This document shows, in pieces, positions 46,545 to 56,232 of a stretch of DNA of 64,000 nt. The notes under the pieces are model-generated. The model was not told where the DNA came from. It ran no database searches and was given only the letters and a program-made list of their open reading frames with translations. The translations under genes and the position numbers were made by a program. The first letter of the stretch is position 1, and each line of letters opens with the position of its first letter. This stretch comes from Pedobacter psychrotolerans. GTDB taxonomy: Bacteria; Bacteroidota; Bacteroidia; Sphingobacteriales; Sphingobacteriaceae. The DNA is taken from assembly GCF_004340665.1 (NCBI RefSeq), contig NZ_SLWO01000004.1, forward strand, positions 496,001 to 560,000, given 5' to 3'.

Positions 46545-46784
46545 TTTTGTTTGGTTTAATCAGGGATGGAAACTATTATGCAAACATAATATCTCTTTAA
46601 AAAATTAGATAAGCATGTAGATATACTCATGATATTAGTCGATGAATGAACGAAAAACATCGTTTATGTTAAATAATTGTGATGCTATTATGCATTTAAT
46701 ATTAAAATTTATTTCCATCTGCTTTTGATAAATAATAAGTGCTTCTCTAAATATCAATTGGGGTTTAACTTACGTTAATGGGAT

Positions 46785-47159
46785 ATGAAACTTCAAAAAT
46801 TTTTACTCGTTACCTTGTTAATCATTGGCAGCGACCGCGTATTTGCACAATCAACTTCTCCATCATCTACCATGAACCCATTGGAAAGTAACAGAAAAAA
46901 AATAGATTCTTTAGATCAGCAACTTATTGAGCTATTGGGGCAGCGTGAACTTGTAGTGAAAGAAATAGGGATTTATAAAGCAAAGAATAACATCCCACCT
47001 TTGCAGGCTGCACGCTTTCAGCAGGTACTGGAAAAAAATATAGCAGCAGGTAAAAAGCATGATTTATCACCAGATTTTGTAACCGAAATTTTTAATGCCA
47101 TTCATAAAGAAAGCTTAAGAAAGGAAGAGGAAATAAAATCAAGCCATTCCGGGCAATAA
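46785..47159 (+). CDS. Exported chorismate mutase (AroQ type)
   Basis: A 124-residue protein with a signal peptide (about 1-22, ending RVFAQ) and an AroQ chorismate mutase helix bundle: NPLESNRKKIDSLDQQLIEL, QRELVVKEIGIYKAKNN, AARFQQVLEKNIAAGKKHDL and FNAIHKESLRKEEE. Aligned by eye to the E. coli domain, Arg11, Arg28, Lys39, Arg51 and Ser84 are kept, while Glu52 becomes Phe and Gln88 becomes Glu. AroQ converts chorismate to prephenate, normally in the cytoplasm; periplasmic members exist (AroQ-gamma) with unclear roles. No aromatic-pathway genes are nearby, and the gene is convergent with the galactan operon. Confidence 0.87.
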   Translation: MKLQKFLLVTLLIIGSDRVFAQSTSPSSTMNPLESNRKKIDSLDQQLIELLGQRELVVKEIGIYKAKNNIPPLQAARFQQVLEKNIAAGKKHDLSPDFVTEIFNAIHKESLRKEEEIKSSHSGQ

Positions 47160-47174
47160 GCTCATCCAACTTGA

Positions 47175-47217
47175 TGATTGATGTCCAATAAATCATGATT
47201 TTATTGAACATCAATCA
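47175..47217. terminator. Bidirectional terminator between chorismate mutase and GH2 genes
   Basis: An 18-base arm at 47175-47192 (TGATTGATGTCCAATAAA) pairs with 47200-47217 with one mismatch, leaving a 7-base loop. A T-rich tract (GGTTTATTTTTAAG) follows on the plus strand. It separates two convergent genes, 16 bp after one stop and 32 bp from the other. Confidence 0.8.
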
Positions 47218-47248
47218 GGTTTATTTTTAAGTAGTATTTAATAACTGG

Positions 47249-49693
47249 CTACTGTTTTTGGGCAGAAATTTCTACTGTCCCACTAATTAGTGATTTACCT
47301 TTAACTTTTAATACCATACTGCCTTGTTTGTGTGTAGACTGGACAAGGATTACGAGTTTTCCGCTAAAAAGTTTCATTGTTGGCTTATCAAACATTTCAA
47401 GTGAAGTGGCATCGCCGTTACAAACCGCTTTAAAAATTCCATCACCCTTTACTTCAAAACCCAACCTGTTGTTGGCTGTAGGGCAAGGATTTCCATCTTT
47501 ATCCACCACTGTTGCAGTAACGAAAGAAATGTCCTTTCCATCAGCGGTTAATTGTTTACGATCTGGATCAAGCACAATGCGATAAGGTTTACCTGCGGTT
47601 GTTTTCGTTTCCTCTGCAACAGCTTTACCATTTTGATCATAGGCCACTACTTTCAAAGTACCAGGTTCGTATTTTACATCCATCCACATTAAACGGTAAC
47701 GGTTTTGAGGCGTAGCCTTATTTTTCTTTTGCACACCTAAGCTTTTGCCATTTAAAAAAAGTTCAGCACTTTCATAATTGGTATATATAAATACAGGTGT
47801 GGTTTGCCCTTCCCTACCTTCCCAATTCCAGTGTGGGAGTAAGTGTAAGGTTGGCTTTTCTGTATTCCATCTGCTTCTGTATAGGTAATAGCGATCTTTT
47901 GGAATCCCGGCTAAATCACACATACCAAAATAGGAACTTCTTGAAGGCCAGCTTTCATCATACGGTGTAGGTTCACCCAGGTAATCAAAACCTGTCCATA
48001 CAAACTCACCGATTACCCAAGGCTTATCGTCCTGCATCACAAAGTCATCATCTGGTACATTAGACCAGTCGCAACATTCCAGATCATAGGATGAACTTTG
48101 GAAATCGGGATAAGTTTTATTCTTAGCTTGTACAACAGGAAATTTATAAATCCCTCTTGAACTTACTGTTGAAGCAGTTTCAGAACCCAATAACATCCCT
48201 TGAGGAAATGCTTTATAGGCTTCATCATATAAATGAACCCTGTAGTTTAAACCCGGAATATCCAGCAAGGCACCAAAACCAGAAGCCATCGTGGCTTTTA
48301 CCTGGTCCATGCCTACCGTTACCGGACGTGTTGGATCTTCCCTGTGGAAAATTTCCTGCAGCCATTTTGCCCGTTTCACGCCTTCAGCTCCAAATTGATC
48401 TGGTACTTCATTGCCCGAACTCCACATTACAATGCAGGGATGGTTTCTGGTGGCTTTCACTAAATTTACAATATCCTTTTCTGCATCTTGCTGAAAAAAG
48501 CGGTGATAACCATTTTCTACCTTTGGCTTTGCCCATTCATCAAAGGTTTCGGCAAGGAACATGAAACCAAGCTCATCACATAATTCCAGTTGCTCTAAAG
48601 ATGGCATATTGTGCGAACTGCGAATGGCATCACAACCCATATCTTTTAAAATCATCAATTGTCTACGCAATGCAGCAACATTAACGGCCGTGCCCAGCGG
48701 ACCTAAATCATGGTGCAGGCAAACGCCCTTAAACTTTCTAACCTTTCCATTTAAACTAAAGCCTGTTCCGGCAACGTAACTGATCGACCTCACGCCAAAA
48801 CGCGTGGTTACTTCATCTAAAAGCTTATTCCCATCATATAACCCGGAAATAGCCGTGTAAAGATTGGGGGTTTCTGGACTCCATAAATTTGGATTTAATA
48901 GTTTAATATTTTGATCAGCTTCATTGCCAAAGTATGTTTTTGCTGTATCTGTAGCGACCAATTTCCCTTGGCCATCTAAAATCCTGGTGATCAGTTTGGT
49001 TCCAGGAGCAGAAAGTTTGGTTTTGATGTTTACCTTGGCGAAATCTTTGTTTACCTCTGGCGTAGTAATGCTTACACCCCACTGTTCAATATTTTCTTTA
49101 TTTTTGGTAATCAACCGAACATTGCGGTACAAACCCGCACCAGGATACCAGCGTGACGATTTTGGCTGGTTACTCAGGTGAACAGCCAACACGTTTTTCT
49201 GACCTGCTAAAACATGATCCGTAATGTCTATATAAAAATAATTGTAACCGTAATTCCATTCGCCTACTTTAACACCATTTAAATACACTTTTGGTTCACT
49301 CATTGCCCCATCAAACTGCAAAATTATCTGCTTATTTTTTGCGCTGGCAGGCAGGCTGAACGTATTGCGATACCAGGCTTCGCCAATGTAGGGCAATGCG
49401 CCTGTACGGCCAGTTTTCTCACTTGGCTTTGATTCACCGTTTTGCACGATGGCCACCATTTGCTTGTCAATTTCCTTATCAAAAGGTCCTTCTATTGCCC
49501 AGTCGTGAGGCACGGTGACAGTTTTCCACGCCCGGTCATTAAAATCTTTTGCAAATGAGGCTTCGTTTTTACCTTTTAAAAACTTCCATCCGTCAGTAAG
49601 CAGTTGTTCGGTTCTATTTTGTGCAAATGAAGTAAACGTAACAGTGAATAGGAAAAAGATGATCAGCGTACTTTTTAAGGAATAAATTTTCAT
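47249..49693 (-). CDS. GH2 beta-galactosidase of the galactan locus
   Basis: An 814-residue exported enzyme with a signal peptide (about 1-24, ending TSFAQ). Domain order: jelly roll (about 30-190, with VPHDWAIEGPF and GEAWYRNTF), Ig-like domain, TIM barrel with acid/base Glu429 (MWSSGNEV) and nucleophile Glu505 (LLGSETAST) and the GEFVWTGFDYLGEPTPY wall, then DUF4982 and C-terminal GH2 domains. This is the Bacteroidota beta-galactosidase type. It is the last gene of the minus-strand operon; in the well-known galactan locus of Bacteroides thetaiotaomicron a GH2 lies in the same position. It should trim galactose from the oligomers made by the GH53 enzyme. Confidence 0.93.
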   Translation of the reverse strand: MKIYSLKSTLIIFFLFTVTFTSFAQNRTEQLLTDGWKFLKGKNEASFAKDFNDRAWKTVTVPHDWAIEGPFDKEIDKQMVAIVQNGESKPSEKTGRTGALPYIGEAWYRNTFSLPASAKNKQIILQFDGAMSEPKVYLNGVKVGEWNYGYNYFYIDITDHVLAGQKNVLAVHLSNQPKSSRWYPGAGLYRNVRLITKNKENIEQWGVSITTPEVNKDFAKVNIKTKLSAPGTKLITRILDGQGKLVATDTAKTYFGNEADQNIKLLNPNLWSPETPNLYTAISGLYDGNKLLDEVTTRFGVRSISYVAGTGFSLNGKVRKFKGVCLHHDLGPLGTAVNVAALRRQLMILKDMGCDAIRSSHNMPSLEQLELCDELGFMFLAETFDEWAKPKVENGYHRFFQQDAEKDIVNLVKATRNHPCIVMWSSGNEVPDQFGAEGVKRAKWLQEIFHREDPTRPVTVGMDQVKATMASGFGALLDIPGLNYRVHLYDEAYKAFPQGMLLGSETASTVSSRGIYKFPVVQAKNKTYPDFQSSSYDLECCDWSNVPDDDFVMQDDKPWVIGEFVWTGFDYLGEPTPYDESWPSRSSYFGMCDLAGIPKDRYYLYRSRWNTEKPTLHLLPHWNWEGREGQTTPVFIYTNYESAELFLNGKSLGVQKKNKATPQNRYRLMWMDVKYEPGTLKVVAYDQNGKAVAEETKTTAGKPYRIVLDPDRKQLTADGKDISFVTATVVDKDGNPCPTANNRLGFEVKGDGIFKAVCNGDATSLEMFDKPTMKLFSGKLVILVQSTHKQGSMVLKVKGKSLISGTVEISAQKQ

Positions 49694-49744
49694 AAGGGAT
49701 CAATGTAATTGAATATGGTTTTATGCTAAAATGGAGGTAATCGC

Positions 49745-52288
49745 TTATTTAAAGTAAACAGATGATATGGTTAAGTTAACGGGTTGAATTTTGTCGCTAT
49801 AACCAAAGGTAACTTCCAGTTTTTCGATTAGGTTTAAATCAAAACTGGCTTTTGTTGGCGATTGATAATATAAAGGTAGGAAACCAGGATATGGCCGTGG
49901 CAATAACAATTGCTGGTCTGCTTTCAGCTGGTTTAACGGAATCTCTATTTCTCGGAAATCGGGATCAGCCGAAATCTCTTTTGAAAAGAAATGTGCATCG
50001 GCATCAATTAGACCCACTTTCACTTTTGCATTTTTAAGGTTTGATTTCATTCGGATCACCAATGTGCTCATGCCCGATAAGTCAGTCATTCTTCCCAACA
50101 GGTAATCTTTAATAAAACTTTGAAATCCCATAATAGCTGCCTTTTCTGGCGCATTCATCGAAAGCTTTAATTCCAGGTTTAATGGATTTTCATTTGAAGT
50201 GAATTCCATTTTATTATTCTTCCAATCTGGATTATAAATATTGATGTTATTCCTGTCTTGCTCGGAGTTAAAGATTTCCAGATGAGCATTTTTTGCAGCT
50301 ACATAAGTCTGGTAGCTTTCAGTTTCCAATTTATCCCATGCATAGGGATTACCTATAACATTCCCTGGAAAAGTGCGGTATTTTCCATCTGCCTGATGAA
50401 CCATAACCTGATAATTTAATAATCCTGGTTTTAGCATTTCGGCAGGAACAATCGCACTGAACTGGTAGGAATCAATTTGTTTTAAACCGATACTTTTCCA
50501 TTGGCCAAGCGCATTGTTCAATTCCACATAAACAGAATCTTTTTGATGAAGACCAAAAATCTCCATTTTAAGCTCAAGATCTACATTTTCACTCGCTGTT
50601 TTTAAGGATTGATGTTTGACAAAAACACCTTTCAAGCTAGCCTTCGGTGCAACGAAATCGCCAAGGAAGATATTTTGATAGGCATCCTTAGCCTTCCATA
50701 ATGATTTTACCCCTTTCTTTATGAGCAAATAACTTCCAGGCGAAATATTGAATCGACCAGTCTTAGTTTGGGCAGTATACTGATTACCAGTATTTAAGCC
50801 TTTAATTTCAAATGCTCTTCCCAGATCTTCAAGGTGAATATCCATTGCTGAATTTTTCCAATCAATTTGTGTGACCATTTTTTGAGGCGAGGCTTTTGCA
50901 AAAGGATCATCAACCGGAATCGCATCAGGCATCACTTCCAAACGCCAGATCCCATTGGCAACCTGATCAATAAAATAAGCGCCATTGCCTTGATATTGAA
51001 CTACAGGAGAACTGCCTACACCTGCAATATGTTGAAGCTTCTGCGCATTAACTGGTTTAGAAACGGTAGAATTGGAATAATAAAAAGCATCTGCCGTATT
51101 CATTTCGCTGAGTGCTTTTTTATAATCGAGTTTAAAAGCACTAAAACTGGTTTCACTATCCGGCTTAAATGATCGGGGAAGTTGATGAAATGCTTTGGAG
51201 GCGATTAATAAACTAATGGCTTTTGAAGGCGTATAAGCCAGATTTAAATAATGGGTTTGGTACTCGGTATTGGCATAAGCAGTAGCCATTGGATCATAAG
51301 CAAACTGTGTAGCCCACTGGAAACCTGCTGCCCTAAAACTTTTCGCCATTGCAGGATACATGATGGGTGTCATCACATCACCTGCATCAAATTCATACAC
51401 TACTTTTGCACGGTTGGCGAAGTTCGGAATCGTATCAAATGGAATGGGATAAGCTGCTACATTTGGCAGAAAATTACCTTTTAACGTATGCCCGGCTACC
51501 AAACCTGTTGGGTACCATTGAAAACTATGCCCCTGAACATCTGCCTTAACAATAGCCGCAGCATATTTAGGCGATTCACTGATGTTATAAAAAACAGGCT
51601 TGGTCCACCCTGTGCTTTTAATGGCGTTTACCATTCTGTTGATGTATTCTGTTGTGCGGCCAGGTGCGCCACTATGCTGTGGTTCATTGTTCACTTCGGT
51701 TGCCAGAATATCAGCATCTTGCTGATAGGTTAACCCAGTATATGGATTTTTATGTTTGAAGAACTGTTTCAGGTAATTTTCCTGAGCCTTAAAAGCCGCT
51801 TCATTAATTAATGCATCATGCTTTCCGTATTTACTGGAAAAACTTCCGGTACGCTCATCTTTTTCAGGGTATCCGTTTCCCCAGAAGGCAATGGGTGTAA
51901 CCAATGTTTTAATTTTTCTCTTTTTCAGCTCCGCCAGCAAAAAATCGAACAGGCGTAAATGTTCATTGTTTAGCAGATTCCCTAATGAATCTGAAATCTC
52001 CGTATCCCATACATGTACCCTAAAGGCATCTAAACCTAAGCGGGAAAAATGGTAAACATCATCTTTAATAGCCTGTTCTGCAGTGATGCCCGTTTTCAAA
52101 ATAGCCCGATTGCCATAGGCAAAGGGCGCTGTATAATTGGTGCCGAAAAAGGCAGCTTCCTGATCATTCTTTTCCCAGCGGATCACCCCTTTTGCATCTA
52201 CATAAATGCCTTGCTTATTTTGTGCCCGAACAAAGCCAGACATCAAAATAAAGATCAGAATAAATAAATATTGTTTATTTAAAATCAT
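49745..52288 (-). CDS. Clan GH-A glycoside hydrolase with C-terminal domains, galactan locus
   Basis: An 847-residue exported protein (signal peptide about 1-22). Residues about 35-400 form a TIM barrel of the GH5/cellulase type: FFGTNYTAPFAYGN, GLDAFRVHVWD, TPIAFWGNGYPEK, acid/base Glu202 in TEVNNEPQHSG and likely nucleophile Glu299 in VVYEFDAGDV. The C-terminal ~450 residues hold beta-sandwich domains, the last resembling a carbohydrate-binding module (LSGMSTLVIRMKSN). The family is not certain by eye; GH147, a clan GH-A beta-galactosidase family linked to pectic galactan, is a candidate to test. It lies 51 bp from the GH2 gene and 97 bp after GH53, so a role in galactan breakdown is likely. 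Confidence 0.82.
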   Translation of the reverse strand: MILNKQYLFILIFILMSGFVRAQNKQGIYVDAKGVIRWEKNDQEAAFFGTNYTAPFAYGNRAILKTGITAEQAIKDDVYHFSRLGLDAFRVHVWDTEISDSLGNLLNNEHLRLFDFLLAELKKRKIKTLVTPIAFWGNGYPEKDERTGSFSSKYGKHDALINEAAFKAQENYLKQFFKHKNPYTGLTYQQDADILATEVNNEPQHSGAPGRTTEYINRMVNAIKSTGWTKPVFYNISESPKYAAAIVKADVQGHSFQWYPTGLVAGHTLKGNFLPNVAAYPIPFDTIPNFANRAKVVYEFDAGDVMTPIMYPAMAKSFRAAGFQWATQFAYDPMATAYANTEYQTHYLNLAYTPSKAISLLIASKAFHQLPRSFKPDSETSFSAFKLDYKKALSEMNTADAFYYSNSTVSKPVNAQKLQHIAGVGSSPVVQYQGNGAYFIDQVANGIWRLEVMPDAIPVDDPFAKASPQKMVTQIDWKNSAMDIHLEDLGRAFEIKGLNTGNQYTAQTKTGRFNISPGSYLLIKKGVKSLWKAKDAYQNIFLGDFVAPKASLKGVFVKHQSLKTASENVDLELKMEIFGLHQKDSVYVELNNALGQWKSIGLKQIDSYQFSAIVPAEMLKPGLLNYQVMVHQADGKYRTFPGNVIGNPYAWDKLETESYQTYVAAKNAHLEIFNSEQDRNNINIYNPDWKNNKMEFTSNENPLNLELKLSMNAPEKAAIMGFQSFIKDYLLGRMTDLSGMSTLVIRMKSNLKNAKVKVGLIDADAHFFSKEISADPDFREIEIPLNQLKADQQLLLPRPYPGFLPLYYQSPTKASFDLNLIEKLEVTFGYSDKIQPVNLTISSVYFK

Positions 52289-52323
52289 GGAAGAAGTTTT
52301 TGGTCAACGTATTTTTTTTATAA

Positions 52324-52366
52324 CCACTCCACCCTTGGGTCACTCCTCTAAGGGGGGAATGGTCGC
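52324..52366 (-). repeat. GC-rich palindromic repeat inside the galactan operon
   Basis: On the minus strand this reads CCATTCCCCCCTTAGAGGAG then ACCCAAGGGTGGAGTGGTT, a degenerate inverted copy of the element at 30633-30690. It fills the only large gap (97 bp) of the operon, between GH53 and the GH-A gene. It could attenuate or protect the mRNA; that is inference from position. Confidence 0.5.
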
Positions 52367-52385
52367 GACTTATACAGCTTGCAAA

Positions 52386-53447
52386 TTAAGGCAAAAAGGC
52401 ATCCATCGCAACGGTAGGTTTGCCTGAATCGTCAAATGCGCCTAACTTATAGCCATTCCAGCTGTTGTATGATTGTGGTTCCCAGTAAAAAACACCTAAG
52501 CCTTTATTATTGGCAAGCGATTTATTTTTCGCCATAATATCCTTAATAAAATCTCGGCAAGCCACAGCTTCCGTAACGGGCATACCCACTTCACAAATCA
52601 TTACTTCAGAACCATAACGTGTTACCATATCATTCATATTGGCTAAACATTGAGTATTTTTTGAAGACCAATCTGCCGCAGTTGGGTAAAGCGACATGCC
52701 CACCACATCCCATTTGGCACCATTTGCTTTTAGCCCGTCGAAGATCCATCTGAACAAAGCATTGTCATATCCATTTGCAATATGCACCACTACTTTAGAA
52801 GCTGGATCTACAGCCTTTACACCTTCATAACCTGCCTGAATTAATTCGGCAAAGTTTTTCATACTAACAGATGCCTTTCCATCATTCCACAACATGCCAT
52901 CATTGGTTTCATTCCCCACTTGCACCCATTCCGGGATGATGTTCTCTGCTTTCAAAGTGGTTAAAACAGCAACCGTATGACTGCGAACGGAAGCTTTCAA
53001 GGTGGTAAAATCCTGATTGGCCCAGGCCGCTGGTTTGTTCTGCTGCCCAGGATCTGCCCAGGTATCGCTGTAATGAAAATCAATTAGCACACGCATGTTT
53101 GCGGCCTTTGCCCTTTTTGCTTTAGCCAATACATCTGCAGTATTACAATATCCTGAAGCCGGATTTACCCACACCCTTAAACGAATGGTATTAATGCCTT
53201 TATCTTTAAGGATTTTGAACAAATCTTGCTGTTCGCCAGCACTATTAAAAAATTTACGTCCTGCCGCTTCCATTTCAGTCACCCAGCTTACATCAGCACC
53301 TTTGGCATAGGTTCCAACCGCATCAGGCTCCGGATAAAGCTGTGTTTCACCTTTAATGGTCTTCTTACAGCCAACGCTGGCTAAAATCATGATCACCAAC
53401 AAAGCAAATCCTTTGATGCCTTTTATATATTTTATGAACATATTCAT
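52386..53447 (-). CDS. GH53 arabinogalactan endo-beta-1,4-galactanase, lipoprotein
   Basis: A 353-residue enzyme starting at the ATG at 53447, 1 bp after the stop of the SusE-like gene; a start at 53441 is equally possible, while one at 53486 would overlap that gene. The N-terminus is a lipoprotein signal (ILASVGC). The barrel matches GH53: KGADVSWVTEMEAAG at the start, GINTIRLRVWVNP, LIDFHYSDTWADPGQQ, acid/base Glu180 in VQVGNETNDGM and nucleophile Glu286 in MICEVGMPV, WEPQ near the end. GH53 cuts beta-1,4-galactan side chains of pectin. It is the decisive gene for the substrate of this locus, and its lipid anchor suggests surface location. Confidence 0.95.
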   Translation of the reverse strand: MNMFIKYIKGIKGFALLVIMILASVGCKKTIKGETQLYPEPDAVGTYAKGADVSWVTEMEAAGRKFFNSAGEQQDLFKILKDKGINTIRLRVWVNPASGYCNTADVLAKAKRAKAANMRVLIDFHYSDTWADPGQQNKPAAWANQDFTTLKASVRSHTVAVLTTLKAENIIPEWVQVGNETNDGMLWNDGKASVSMKNFAELIQAGYEGVKAVDPASKVVVHIANGYDNALFRWIFDGLKANGAKWDVVGMSLYPTAADWSSKNTQCLANMNDMVTRYGSEVMICEVGMPVTEAVACRDFIKDIMAKNKSLANNKGLGVFYWEPQSYNSWNGYKLGAFDDSGKPTVAMDAFLP

Positions 53448-53448
53448 T

Positions 53449-54564
53449 TTATTTAATGGTATAAGTATAATTTCCATCGCCCGCACTCAAATCTAAAGTA
53501 ACGGTAAACACACCTGTTTTGGTTACCGGGATATTAATTCCACCCCATACTGGTGCACCTGCAAACACTAAATTGCCAGAGGCATCAACCTTATAACTGA
53601 TATCATAACCGCCATTACAGGTAAATACAAATGATTTTCCGGCTGTTAATGCTACGTTTGCAGCTTCCAGTTTTCCAGTTGTTGCATTGTAGTTTAATGG
53701 TGTGGAAGAGGTACTCCAGCCATTATCATCCCCTGAAATGAAAAACTTAACAGCAGTATAAGAAATGGTCAGTGCATCTACATCAGCATTCACTTTCATA
53801 TATGCCGGTGATGGCGAAAGGTATAAATTACCACTGTTCAAACTCATCGTAGTTGCCGTTCCACCCCATCCGTATACCTTACTTGCATCCAAAGTAGATA
53901 CCAGCTGAAAGGCATCGCCTCCATAGCCGTCGGCGTTAGGCAGATTCAGGTAACCTTCATACTTACTGTTGAATTTAGACGAAGTGAGCAGAAAACCATT
54001 GGTTCTTACTGCAGGCGTTTTCCAGGAGTTACCACCTTTAACTAACAATGCCGGATATTCCACAATGGCTTTGTATGGATTTACCGTCATGGTAATAGTA
54101 GAGTACACTGGTTTAATGGTAGAGGCCACCCCCGTATTTTGATTTACTTCTGCTTTTAATCTTACGGCCAGCGTACTTACGGTACCTGTTGGCATCATTA
54201 ACTGCACACCGGTAAGGGCATTAAAATCTGCTCCTGAATAAGCCTTAGTAAATGCACCTTGCGGAAGTTTAACCACCACAGCATTTGCCCAGGCGTTAGC
54301 GCCACTGGTATCTGTAGGAAGATCAAATTCCAAAGAATAGGTTGTTACCACATTTGCACCAAAGTTCGCCTGATCAAAACTAAAACTAACTACATTGGCC
54401 GCATCAGTTGCTGGGCTTAATACCACTGTGGATACTGAACTTTTAAATGCTAAAGCAGAGGCTGATGGATTTACTACCACGTTGCTACTTTCATCCTTTT
54501 TGCAGCCCAGCATAAAAATGCACAACAGCAGCAGGGTAAATAATGGATTGAATATTTTTTTCAT
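53449..54564 (-). CDS. SusE-like surface glycan-binding lipoprotein
   Basis: A 371-residue lipoprotein (signal ending FMLGC). The N-terminal ~120 residues form a SusE-type Ig domain (VVLSPATDAANVVSFSFDQ, then TTYSLEFDLP), and the C-terminal half has SusE/SusF-like starch-binding-type beta-sandwiches (YEGYLNLPNADGYGGDAFQL, WSTSSTPLNYNATTGKLEAA), with Trp residues that may contact sugar. It sits between susD and the GH53 gene, the usual position of the surface glycan-binding protein. It should help capture galactan chains on the cell surface. Confidence 0.9.
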   Translation of the reverse strand: MKKIFNPLFTLLLLCIFMLGCKKDESSNVVVNPSASALAFKSSVSTVVLSPATDAANVVSFSFDQANFGANVVTTYSLEFDLPTDTSGANAWANAVVVKLPQGAFTKAYSGADFNALTGVQLMMPTGTVSTLAVRLKAEVNQNTGVASTIKPVYSTITMTVNPYKAIVEYPALLVKGGNSWKTPAVRTNGFLLTSSKFNSKYEGYLNLPNADGYGGDAFQLVSTLDASKVYGWGGTATTMSLNSGNLYLSPSPAYMKVNADVDALTISYTAVKFFISGDDNGWSTSSTPLNYNATTGKLEAANVALTAGKSFVFTCNGGYDISYKVDASGNLVFAGAPVWGGINIPVTKTGVFTVTLDLSAGDGNYTYTIK

Positions 54565-54581
54565 CTTTTTTGAAGCGTTAA

Positions 54582-56189
54582 TTAATAACCAGGGTTCTGA
54601 CGAAGATTTGGATTAGCAGAAAGATCTGTTGGTGGCAATGGAAATAATGAAAATCTGCCATTTACTGCCGCTCCATTCTTGGTGCCACCTTTCCAGGCCC
54701 ATAAATAATTAGCAGAGGTAAACTTGCCATAACGAATTAAATCGGTTCTTCTAAAAGCTTCGTACCAAAGTTCTCTTCCACGCTCATCAAGAATGAAATC
54801 AGTGGTTAAGGCACTTGAACTAATATTTCCGGCTGTACTACCATTATAGGCACGGGTGCGTAACTGGTTCACATAACCTAAAGCAGTGGCTAAACTTCCG
54901 CCGGTGCCTCCTCTTAAAACAGACTCTGCATAGGTCAGGTAAATTTCACCTAAACGGAAAAGCGGGAAATCAATATCAGAAAAATCTTTCGCCACATCCT
55001 GATGAGGTGCTGGTCCGCCGGAACGGGTTTTGTTTCTGTATTTGGTACTTGAATAGCCGTCAGTAGAAGTATATAGATCATTCACTTCCAGATTTTGTCC
55101 GCTCATATAAAATTGCGCCCTGCTATCAGTAGCACCTGTTTTATCGGCAAAAAGGTTCACAAACTGTTGCGTAATGCGCAGGCCACCCCAGGTTCCGCTA
55201 GAACCTGAAACCTCTGCAGGCACACCTGCCGGACCATGCATCAGATAAGTAGTACCGCCATAATTCTGGGTACTTGTACCATCGTAGTTGATCGTTAATA
55301 TAAATTCGTCTTTGTTTAATTGGTTATCAGCAATCGTTAATTCCCTGTAATTGTTGTGTAGGGCATAACCTGCTCCTGTAATTTTATTGCAATAGGTAAT
55401 GGCATCAGTATATCTCGGTGTGCCAGTGTACACTTCAGCGTTTAAATAAATCCTGCTCAACAGTGCCCAGTCAGCCGCCTGATCTGCACGTCCATATTCA
55501 TTACTTTTTGCAGTGGCCAGTTCGGGCTCAATCGCCTTCAATTCCGACTCTACATAATTGAACAAGTCTTTACGCTGCATCTGCATAGGCAAATCTTTCC
55601 CGCCAATCTGCGTTTGCTCAGTTACCATAGGCACGTTTCCATACAGATCCATTAAAACGGAATACTGAAATGCCCGGATAAAACGTGCCTCTGCCCGAAA
55701 CTTACGCACCTCATTAGCGTCTGCTCCTGTAATTCCACGTTTGCTCAGATTATCATCTGATGATTGGTTAATGAAATCATTACACAAGGTGATCTGAAAA
55801 TAGGAACGGTAATATAACCCATTGATGATTGAATTGGTGGACGACCAGCTCATTTCATGTAAACCCTGAATACCAGCATCACTTTGCCAAGACCAAACCG
55901 CTTCATCTGTGGTGAGTTCCTGCAAGTTCCAGTATAAGCGAAGGAAATCTGAGTTACCCTCATCTTTAATAATTTCAGTTGGAATATCGGGCTGACCAAC
56001 TGAGGCATTTCCGGTAAGCGCAAAAGCACCATAAACTTTGGCCAATGATTGTTTATAACCGCTTACGCTGGTATACACATTATCGGCAATTAAATCATTA
56101 GTAGGTGTTAAATCCAGTTTGGTGCAGGAAACCATCAAAAAAGAGGTCATGCAAACCAGCAGGAACATTTGTAAAACACGTAGTTTCAT
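54582..56189 (-). CDS. SusD/RagB-family nutrient-binding lipoprotein, galactan locus
   Basis: A 535-residue lipoprotein from the ATG at 56189, which places the lipobox (SFLMVSC, Cys22) at a normal distance; an ATG at 56213 would add eight residues. The SusD core is clear: KLDLTPTNDLIADNVYTSV, RFIRAFQYSVLMDLYGNVPM, and near the end FPLFRLGEIYLTYAESVLRG and DERGRELWYEAFRRTDLIRY, the RagB/SusD hallmark. It partners with the SusC protein encoded just upstream (43-bp gap) and should bind galacto-oligosaccharides. Confidence 0.94.
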   Translation of the reverse strand: MKLRVLQMFLLVCMTSFLMVSCTKLDLTPTNDLIADNVYTSVSGYKQSLAKVYGAFALTGNASVGQPDIPTEIIKDEGNSDFLRLYWNLQELTTDEAVWSWQSDAGIQGLHEMSWSSTNSIINGLYYRSYFQITLCNDFINQSSDDNLSKRGITGADANEVRKFRAEARFIRAFQYSVLMDLYGNVPMVTEQTQIGGKDLPMQMQRKDLFNYVESELKAIEPELATAKSNEYGRADQAADWALLSRIYLNAEVYTGTPRYTDAITYCNKITGAGYALHNNYRELTIADNQLNKDEFILTINYDGTSTQNYGGTTYLMHGPAGVPAEVSGSSGTWGGLRITQQFVNLFADKTGATDSRAQFYMSGQNLEVNDLYTSTDGYSSTKYRNKTRSGGPAPHQDVAKDFSDIDFPLFRLGEIYLTYAESVLRGGTGGSLATALGYVNQLRTRAYNGSTAGNISSSALTTDFILDERGRELWYEAFRRTDLIRYGKFTSANYLWAWKGGTKNGAAVNGRFSLFPLPPTDLSANPNLRQNPGY

Positions 56190-56232
56190 ATATTTTGGAT
56201 TAAAACGGTTCATCTTATTTTAGTGTAATCGT

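Noticed and set aside
48157..48564. 135-residue frame on the plus strand inside the GH2 gene
   Set aside because: Shadow frame opposite the conserved TIM barrel; no signal, motif or spacing supports it.
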